Shown piece by piece: positions 1 to 7,800 of a stretch of DNA of 8,935 nt. The notes below the pieces were generated by a model. The model searched no databases. It was not told the DNA's origin and saw nothing but the letters and a program-made list of their open reading frames with translations. Position numbers and translations under genes: made by a program. Position 1 is the first letter of the stretch; each line of letters begins with the position of its first letter. This stretch comes from Spirochaetota bacterium (GTDB taxonomy: Bacteria > Spirochaetota > UBA4802 > UB4802). The DNA lies in NCBI GenBank assembly GCA_018399855.1, contig JAGYNX010000068.1:1-8935 (forward strand), written 5' to 3'.

Positions 1-1
1 C

Positions 2-55
2 AATATCGATAAGGAAATTGGTGACCGGATAGAAAAAGGCGTTAAGAGAAGTTGA
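2..55 (+). CDS. C-terminal tail of an upstream gene (partial)
   Basis: An open frame enters from the left edge and stops at TGA (53-55). It gives 17 residues, NIDKEIGDRIEKGVKRS, a charged sequence with amphipathic-helix character, typical of a protein C-terminus. A GC-rich hairpin follows 15 nt after the stop, which supports this being the true end of a transcribed gene. The other two forward frames also close early, one of them with TAA at 10-12. The tail loosely recalls the ends of some monofunctional catalases, but 17 residues are far too few for a family call and I do not assign one. Confidence 0.4.
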   Translation, partial: NIDKEIGDRIEKGVKRS

Positions 56-69
56 TACCCGGTATGTAC

Positions 70-106
70 TGTACCTGCCCCGGTTTGTTCATCGGGGACA
101 GGTACA
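70..106 (+). terminator. GC-rich hairpin, possible terminator of the upstream gene
   Basis: The arm GTACCTGCCCCG (71-82) pairs with CGGGGACAGGTAC (93-105). This makes a stem of about 12 base pairs with A98 bulged and a 10-nt loop (83-92); T70-A106 adds one more pair. It lies 15 nt after the TGA at 53-55. No T-run follows the right arm, so it is not a textbook intrinsic terminator. It may instead stabilise the mRNA 3' end or act in the other orientation. Confidence 0.5.
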
Positions 107-223
107 TGCACCATGAAGGTGAATTAAATACCCCTGATTGCCAATAATATAGTTATTTCTCTTTACTTCTTCAGTATTATCAGTATCTTGATATAAGCCT
201 GTTTTTAATATACAACAATCATG

Positions 224-236
224 AAAAGGAGATTTA
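224..236 (+). promoter_or_regulatory. Ribosome binding site of the small GDKSPKS gene
   Basis: AAAAGGAG (224-231) is a strong Shine-Dalgarno match five nucleotides before the ATG at 237. It fixes the start of the small lysine-rich gene. The preceding 120-220 stretch is AT-rich and has -10-like words such as TAATAT (206-211) and TATACA (209-214). No well-spaced -35/-10 pair stands out, so I do not place a promoter. Confidence 0.7.
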
Positions 237-371
237 ATGGGAGACAAAAGTCCAAAATCAATTGGTAAGAATAAAAAGCAGAAGGGCATCAAGAAAGACA
301 ATGCAAGCAGGAAAGCCATGGCTGAGGTTGAAGCCAAGAAAGAAAAATCTGTAAAACCAAAACGAAAGTAG
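237..371 (+). CDS. Small lysine-rich conserved protein, GDKSPKS family (44 aa)
   Basis: ATG at 237 to TAG at 369-371 encodes 44 residues, with a strong ribosome binding site five nucleotides upstream. The protein starts MGDKSPKSIGKNKKQKGIKK. It has 15 lysines and 2 arginines, no cysteine, no aromatic residue and no hydrophobic segment, so it should be a soluble, very basic and probably disordered cytosolic protein. From memory, short proteins opening with GDKSPKS followed by K/Q/A-rich repeats occur in many environmental bacteria as conserved hypotheticals; their function is unknown, and nucleic-acid or ribosome binding is only a guess from charge. The gene stands alone, with 181 bp before it and 188 bp after it, so it is probably its own transcription unit. 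Its base composition (about 37% GC in a sampled 60 nt) is well below that of the next gene, mostly because lysine codons dominate. Confidence 0.8.
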   Translation: MGDKSPKSIGKNKKQKGIKKDNASRKAMAEVEAKKEKSVKPKRK

Positions 372-430
372 ACCGGCCACAGTTTGTTGCAGACTTCATT
401 CCTTACAACATGAATTCCGACCGTAACCCT

Positions 431-465
431 TATCATCATGGGTAGTACATTCAATCCATGTGATA
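431..465. repeat. Imperfect inverted repeat between the small gene and the glucan synthase
   Basis: TATCATCATGG (431-441) pairs with CCATGTGATA (456-465), giving 10 base pairs with T436 bulged. A G-T and a T-A pair can extend it inward, leaving a loop of about 10 nt (444-453). It lies 60 nt after the stop of the small gene and about 95 nt before the start of the synthase. It could be a weak terminator-like hairpin (no T-run follows) or a binding site for a dimeric regulator upstream of the synthase promoter. The rest of 372-559 shows no credible gene. Confidence 0.4.
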
Positions 466-517
466 CCTGCTTGAACCCAGAAACAATTCAGCAAGTGTTG
501 TCTCATGCAGGATGGGG

Positions 518-545
518 TTTGGACATATATCTATTACATAATACA
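518..545 (+). promoter_or_regulatory. AT-rich stretch, candidate promoter region of the glucan synthase
   Basis: The segment contains TTGGAC (519-524), a fair -35-like word, and the AT-rich run ATATATCTATTACATAATAC (525-544) with -10-like words such as CATAAT (537-542). The spacing between TTGGAC and CATAAT is only 12 nt, and a 17-nt spacer lands on the poor match TACAAC. This is therefore a compositional hint rather than a defined sigma-70 promoter. Any start site here would leave a very short leader. Confidence 0.25.
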
Positions 546-549
546 ACCC

Positions 550-556
550 GGGGGTG
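550..556 (+). promoter_or_regulatory. Ribosome binding site of the glucan synthase
   Basis: GGGGGTG ends four nucleotides before the ATG at 560 and resembles the GGAGGTG core. An in-frame stop (TAA, 539-541) closes the frame shortly upstream, so the only other starts after it are near-cognate ones such as GTG at 554, which overlaps this site. ATG at 560 is therefore the start. Confidence 0.6.
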
Positions 557-559
557 CCC

Positions 560-1831
560 ATGACCAACCGCGTAAATAAAAATTTTACGGGTAGCATAAA
601 ATCTATAGCCGGTATCGAAGAATTTTCTCAAAAATACGCGGGGACGCCGCCTCCCCTGCGTTCAGCGCTTTTCAGTGCCGAGCAGATGTACACCCATGGT
701 AAAATTATTGCGGGCACCCATGTCCTGCGTGCAGGGAAATATCGTAAACAGCATCTTTTGAACCGCCTGGCCGATAACGAGTCCATACTTCTCCAGGTTC
801 GTACCATGCTCAGCGAGGCAGTCAGGGAAAAACGCAGAATCACTCCTGCTGCCGAATGGCTGCTTGATAACTACTACCTGATCGAAGAGCATATCAAGGC
901 AGCCAGGAAGCATCTTCCCCGGGGATACAGCAGTGAATTGCCCCGCCTTAAGAATGGTCAATCCGCCAACCTGCCACGGGTGTATGACATAGCCCTGGAA
1001 CTGGTGTCCCACGGGGACGGCTGGGTAGACCCGCAAACCCTCACAAAATTCCTTGAATCCTACCAGGGGGTGAGTGTTCTGAAACTGGGAGAGCTATGGG
1101 CTATTCCCATCATGCTGCGCCTCATGCTGATCGAGAACCTGCGGCGTGTGGCATCCTCCATAGCCGCTGACATGATAGGGCAAGACCTGGCAGGATACTG
1201 GGCTGACCGAATACTGGAAATAACCGAAACAGACCCAAAAAAACTTATACTCACCGTGGCGGACATGGCACGATCAAACCCGCCCATGACCAGCGCTTTC
1301 GTGGCCGAACTGTCCCGCCGCCTGCAGGGACAGAGTCCTGCCCTGAAATTGCCCCTTACATGGATCGAACAACAGCTCTCCGAATCAGGCCTCACCGTTA
1401 ACCAGCTTGTTCAATCCGAGACGCAGCACCAGGCCGCCAACCAGGTCTCCATGAGCAACAGTATCGGGAGTCTCCGTTTCCTGGGCACCATGGACTGGCA
1501 TGAATTTGTTGAATCCCTGAGCATGGTAGACAATGCACTTCGTGAAGATCCCGCCGGGTTTTACAGCAAAATGGATTTTGCCACCCGTGACCGGTATCGC
1601 CACGTGATTGAAAAAACATCGAAAAACAGCCGCTATAATATATCCGAAGTTGAAGTTGCCCGCGTTGCTGTACGGCTGGCCCGAAGTGGTGCCGGGGTTA
1701 ACGGAACCGGTGACCGGACAGCACACGTTGGCTATTATCTCATCGACAAAGGATTTTCAATGCTCACACGCAGGGTAAAGATCCGCCCTGCACCGGCAAC
1801 AGCCGTAAAAAGAGCTGGTACCCGGTGTAAC
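560..1831 (+). other. Synthase N-terminal cytosolic region (residues 1-424)
   Basis: This soluble region precedes the first membrane segment. It is mostly helical in character and rich in charged residues, with no signal peptide. Its length of about 424 residues agrees with the N-terminal part of Brucella Cgs, where the first membrane segment starts near residue 418. I see no catalytic motif. By analogy it may help initiation or hold the enzyme together, but no residue here proves a role. Confidence 0.7.
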
Positions 1832-4800
1832 CTGTTCATTTTTACCGGTTCCATCATGCTGCTTGCCGCACTCATTACACTGGGAATTTTTGCGAAGTTC
1901 TTCACCGGTGGAATAAACGGATGGATGACAGGGTTATTTGCCCTTCTTTCCTTTACATGCGCGTTATACCCGGCCACTGCCCTGGTGAACTGGATGGCTA
2001 CCCTTATTGTCAGCCCCGACCCGGTACCCCGAATGGATTTCTCCAGGGGGGTTCCTTTAGAATCGAAAACCCTTGTTATAGTACCCACCATGATCACCAG
2101 CCCCGCAAACATTGACGACCTGGTCGAAGCATTGGAAGTGAGATTCCTGGCAAACCGTGACGAAAACGTATATTTCGGTCTGCTAACCGACCTGAAAGAT
2201 GCCGACAGCGAAACATTGCCGGGGGATGAAGTATTGACGGGGCTTGCCAGTCAGAAAATTAAAGACCTGAATGAAAAATACGGGGGATCAACCCCCGGTC
2301 CATTTTTTCTCTTCCATCGCCCACGGATCTGGAACAGCCGTGAACAGCAGTGGATGGGGTATGAACGCAAACGAGGCAAACTTGCACACCTGAATGCTTT
2401 TCTGCGGGGTGAGGGCACAGACAACTTTACAATAATAGAAGGGGACACTGACAGGTTATCGGGCACCAGGTACGTGATCACACTTGACACGGATACCCGG
2501 CTTCCCCGTGACTCTGCCCGGCAGTTCGTTGCTGCCATGGCCCATCCTCTCAACCGGCCGCGTTTTGATGACAGGAAAAAACGCGTAGTTGAAGGATACG
2601 GCATTTTGCAGCCACGTGTTGCGGTAATACTGCCGGCAATGAACCGTTCCCACTACGCCCGCCTTAACGGAAGCCAGCCTGGCATTGATCCTTATACCCG
2701 CGTCGTATCCGACGTGTACCAGGACCTGTTTCACGAAGGCTCATTCATTGGCAAGGGTATCTACGAAATTGACGCCTTTGAACAGGCCCTCGGTGACCGT
2801 TTACCGGAAAACCTGATACTCAGTCACGACCTGCTGGAAGGATGTTACGCCCGTGCCGGTTTACTGAGTGACGTGCAGCTCTACGACGAATATCCATCAA
2901 GTTTTCACGATGATGTGAGCCGGCGGCGGCGCTGGATACGGGGAGACTGGCAGATCTTATGGTGGATTCTCCCCTTTGTTCCATGGCACGGCAGGGGCCT
3001 GCGCCGCAATCCCCTGTCACTGCTGTCCCGCTGGAAAATTCTCGACAACCTGCGCCGCAGCATAACTCCGGCCTCACTTACGCTTTTTGCGTTACTGTCA
3101 TGGGTTACACTGCCTTCGCCATGGTTCGCAACGGTTGCACTGGCAGCCATGATTTTCATTCCATCACTGCTCAGCACACTGCTGAGCCTTTTCAGAAAAC
3201 CCGATGAGATGCCGGTTAGCCTGCACATATCCTCTACCATGCGCTCTGCCGGCACGGGTTTCGCCCAGGGGTTGTTTACCCTGGTTACCCTTCCCTATGA
3301 CGCCTATTACAGCACAAGTGCCATTACCCGCGCACTCTGGAGAATGCTCATCTCCCGCAGGGGACTTCTTGAATGGAACCCCTCGGGAAGCAGTGGCAGC
3401 AGGTTTCGGGACAGTCTCATCGGCTCATATCTCAAGATGTGGGCAGCACCCATGCTTGCTATATCAACAGGTATCTACCTGGCAGTCTATAACGTGGCGG
3501 CAGTACCGACCGCGCTGCCTGTACTGCTTCTATGGGTTCTCTCACCGGCAATCGCCTGGTGGATCAGCAGGCCTGTCAGACGCCGTGAAGCACGTATTTC
3601 AGCTGAACAGAATGTATTTTTACGCGGAATTGCCAGGAAAACCTGGGCCTACTTTGAAGAGTTTACCGGTCCTGAAGACAACTGGCTTCCCCCGGATAAT
3701 TTCCAGGAAGACCCGGCAGGGGTGGTTGCCCACCGGACATCTCCAACCAACATGGGCCTGTCGCTGCTGGCCAACCTGACCGCCTTTGATTTCGGGTACA
3801 TCCCGGCAGCACAGTTGATTGATCGAACACGCGCCGCCTTTGCCACCATGAAAAAGCTTCAACGGCACCGCGGCCATTTTTACAACTGGTACGACACCCA
3901 AACACTGGATCCCCTGCCCCCCCTGTATATATCAACGGTGGACAGCGGGAACCTGGCAGGTCATCTTCTCACACTCAAACCGGGCCTTGCCGCACTTCCT
4001 GATCAGCACATCCTAAACCCACAGCTTTATAACGGGCTGCATGATACCCTCAGGATCTGCATGGACGCGGCCGGTACCATCATCCCCCTGCCCCTGTCCC
4101 AATTCGCCCTTGAACTTGAATCAGCCGTCAATACCGGTGCTTCTTCCCTCGCTCTTGCACGGCAATCCCTTGAACGCCTGTGCGGGTACGCTGAAGAAAC
4201 AGTGCGCATCCTGGATGACAATACACAAATAGAAGCACACTGGTGGGCCCGGGCATTGTTTCATCAATGCAGCGGGGCCCTGGAAGATATGCTCTTCCTT
4301 GCACCATGGGCCATGCAGGATCCTGCACCGGAAAGCCTGCAGGCATTTGAACATGTTGATAGTATTCCCACCCTTCGTGAAATTGCCCGCATGGAAACAG
4401 GTGTCATCGGGGAAATTTCGCGCCGTTTAAGTGAAAATACTTCACCCGAAGAGTCCGCGTGGCTGAAAGAACTTCAGGCCCACGTTATCCAGGCAACAAG
4501 CCGCGCCCTGGTTCGGATGGGTGAAATAGAAGAACTGTGTATGCAGGCAGACAGTTTCGCCCTCATGGAATATGAATTTTTATATGACGAATCACAACAT
4601 CTCCTGTCTATCGGCTATAACGTTGATCAGCACCGGCTTGACCAGGGATATTACGACCTTCTTGCTTCTGAAGCACGCCTGTGCAGCTTTGTCGCGATAG
4701 CACAGTCGCAGATACCCCAGGAAAACTGGTTTGCCCTCGGGCGCCTTCTCACCGCTGGCAACAGCGACCCGGTTTTGCTCTCATGGAGCGGATCAATGTT

Positions 4801-7800
4801 TGAATACCTTATGCCCCTGCTGGTAATGCCCGCCTATGAGAACACCCTCCTGGATCAAACCTGTAAAGCCATAGTCAAACGCCAGGTGGAATACGTAAAA
4901 CTGCGCAACGTGCCGTGGGGCATATCCGAATCAGGGTATAACTCGCTGGGACTCCGGCTTGACTACCAGTACCGTGCCTTTGGTGTACCGGGCACCGGGC
5001 TTAAGCGGGGGCTTGCCGATGATCTCGTAATCGCCCCCTATGCCTCGGTGCTTGCCCTAATGGTTGCCCCGGAAGTGGCGTGTAAGAACCTTGAGCTTCT
5101 TTCATCCCTTGAATTTGAAGGAAGATACGGCTTCTACGAAGCCATTGATTACACCCCATCACGGGTACCGGTGGGACATTCCCACGCCGTGGTGAAATCA
5201 TACATGTCCCATCATTCCGGGATGAGCCTGCTCTCACTTGCATACCTGCTGCTTGACCGGCCCATGCAGAAACGTTTTGAGTCGGTATCTATTTTCAAGT
5301 CAGCCATGCTTCTACTCCAGGAACGCATACCTGTTGCCACATCACAGTACCTTGATATAACCACCACGTCTGACACACAAACCGGCACCGAACCCCATGA
5401 GATGCCAATGCGGGTATACTCAACCCCCCATACGGCAATACCTGAAGTACAGCTTTTGTCAAACGGCAGGTATCACGTAATGGTTTCCAACTCGGGAGGG
5501 GGCTACAGCCGCTGGAAGGATATGGCGGTTACCCGCTGGCGGGAAGACACAACCCGGGACGACCGGGGAACGTTCTGTTATATCCGCGACATGGAAAACG
5601 GAGAATACTGGTCTACAGCGTATCAGCCAACCCGCATGGAGCCTGACAGCTACGAGGTAATTTTTTCAGAAGGACGGGCAGAATTCAGGCGCCGTGATCA
5701 TGATATAGACACCCATACTACCATCGTGGTGTCACCCGAAGATGATATAGAACTTCGCAGGGTGCGCCTGGCGAACTTTTCAAAAAGAACCAGGGTGATT
5801 GAGATAACAAGCTACTCCGAAGTGGTGCTGGCACCCGCATCAGCAGATAACATGCATCCGGCATTCAGCAATCTTTTTGTACAGACCGAGATACTTTCCG
5901 GTCCCCATATTATCCTCTGCAAACGCCGCCCCCGTTCAGCCAGGGAGATCACCCCCTCCATGTTTCACGTAATGACCGTGCAGGAAGGGAGCACGGGAAA
6001 AGTTTCCTATGAGACCGACCGGATGCAGTTTATCGGAAGGGGCAACTCGGTGATAGACCCCGGGGCCCTTCAGGACAGGGGCACACTTACAGGAAGCCAG
6101 GGCTCTGTGCTTGACCCCATCGCCGCCATCAGGCATGTCATTACACTTCAGCCTGAAGAATCTGCCATAGTTGACATGGTAACCGGGGTGGGAGAAACCC
6201 GGGATGAAGCCCTGCGCCTGGCGGATAAATACCGTGACCGTCGACTGGCTGACCGTGTATTTGAACTTGCGTGGACACACAGCCAGGTAGTGCTGCGGCA
6301 GCTTAATGCCTCTGAAGCGGAAGCGCAGGTATACGGTCACCTTGCGGGATTCGTCATTTACGCCAACTCCTACCTTCGCGCGGATGCCAGCATCATCGCG
6401 GACAACGTTCGCGGACAGTCTGGTCTCTGGGGTTATTCTATTTCCGGAGATCTGCCTGTGGTGCTTCTCCAGGTAGAGAACGCGGCAAATATTGAGCTGG
6501 TTCGCCAGGTGGTGGGCGCCCATGCCTACTGGCGCCAGAAGGGACTGGAAGTCGACCTGGTGATCTGGAATGATGACCGGGCGGGATACCGGCAGGTTCT
6601 CCACGAACAGGTAGAGGGACTGATCGCGGCAGGTATTGAGAGTAATCCCTCAAACACTACCGGGAGTATCTTTTTAAGAAATAAAGACCAGGTATCAGAA
6701 GAAGACCAGGTCTTGATGCAAACAGTTGCCCGTGCCATCATCACCGACAGGCGGGGACTCCTTGTAGACCAGGTCACCAGGAGAAAGGTGGTGCGAATGC
6801 CCATTCCCCGGCTGGTGCCCGACCGGATTACCCGTGCCATAGAGGCGGCAGAACCCGCCGAGCCCCGAACCGACCTGGTATATTATAACGGGCACGGAGG
6901 GTTTACACCCGACGGCCGTGAATACATCATTACCACCTGGAGGGGATATACTACTCCCGCCCCGTGGGTAAACGTGCTGGCCAATACACATTTCGGATCC
7001 GTGATCTCCGAGAGCGGCACAGGCTACACCTGGTCTGAAAACGCCCACGAGTTTCGCCTTACCCCGTGGGACAACGACCCCGTTTCTGATACAGGGGGCG
7101 AAGCCTTCTACATACGTGATGAAGAACGGGGCCACTACTGGTCACCCATGCCACTTCCCGCACGGGGACTTACAACATATGTTACCCGCCACGGATTCGG
7201 ATACAGCGTGTTCGAGCACATAGAACGGGGCATCAGCACAGAGGTATGGGTATACGTCGACCTTGAGGCGAGCATCAGGTTTACCAGGGTAAAGGTGCGT
7301 AATCTATCCAAACGTCCCCGCCGTATCTCGGTGACAGGGTATGTTGAATGGGTGCTGGGAGACCTGCGGGAAAAATCATCCATGCACGTGGTTACACGAT
7401 ATGACCCCCTGACGGGTACCATTTATGCCCACAACCAGTTCAACAAGGAATTCGAAGGCCGAACCGCCTTCTTCGACACTGATAATGATACCCGCACCAT
7501 CACATGCGACCGAACTGAATTTATCGGCCGCAACGGGACACTCAGGGAACCGGAAGCCATGACCGCAACAAGGCTCTCTAACCGAACCGGGGCTGCCCTT
7601 GACCCATGCGCCGCCATACAGGTTCCCATTGACCTTGATGAAGGTGAAGAACGCGAAATAATCTTCAGGCTGGGATCGGGCACCAGTGCCGTTGATGCCG
7701 CATCACTGGTGCATCGCTTCAAAGGCCCTGCCGCCGCCCGGGTGTCACTTGAAGCCACCTGGAACTACTGGAGTCATACACTGGGGGCAATACAGGTTGA

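Noticed and set aside
89..454. Minus-strand frame of 121 residues with a hydrophobic middle resembling membrane segments
   Set aside because: It is the antisense of the lysine-rich small gene; AAA/AAG lysine codons read backwards give Phe and Leu. It has no good ribosome site and the plus-strand gene has better support.
3204..3779. Plus-strand open frame of 191 residues inside the synthase
   Set aside because: It is out of frame with the clearly conserved synthase reading frame (membrane segments and LLEW motif) and its product is low-complexity Pro/Ser/Cys-rich.
6566..6574. WND tripeptide (residues 2003-2005) in the first GH94-like module, like the catalytic WND
   Set aside because: It sits in a VDLVIWND string that in relatives reads more like VDLVILNE, and is not in the GDWNDGMD context; a chance resemblance.
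5936..6604. Minus-strand open frame of 222 residues inside the synthase
   Set aside because: It lies fully antisense to conserved synthase sequence, has no recognisable motif, and is one of many such shadow frames produced by the codon bias.
6684..6774. Three copies of GACCAGGT and a small palindrome AAGACC-A-GGTCTT (6702-6714)
   Set aside because: All copies encode in-frame DQV in ordinary helical synthase sequence; too short and codon-constrained to be a regulatory or mobile-element repeat.
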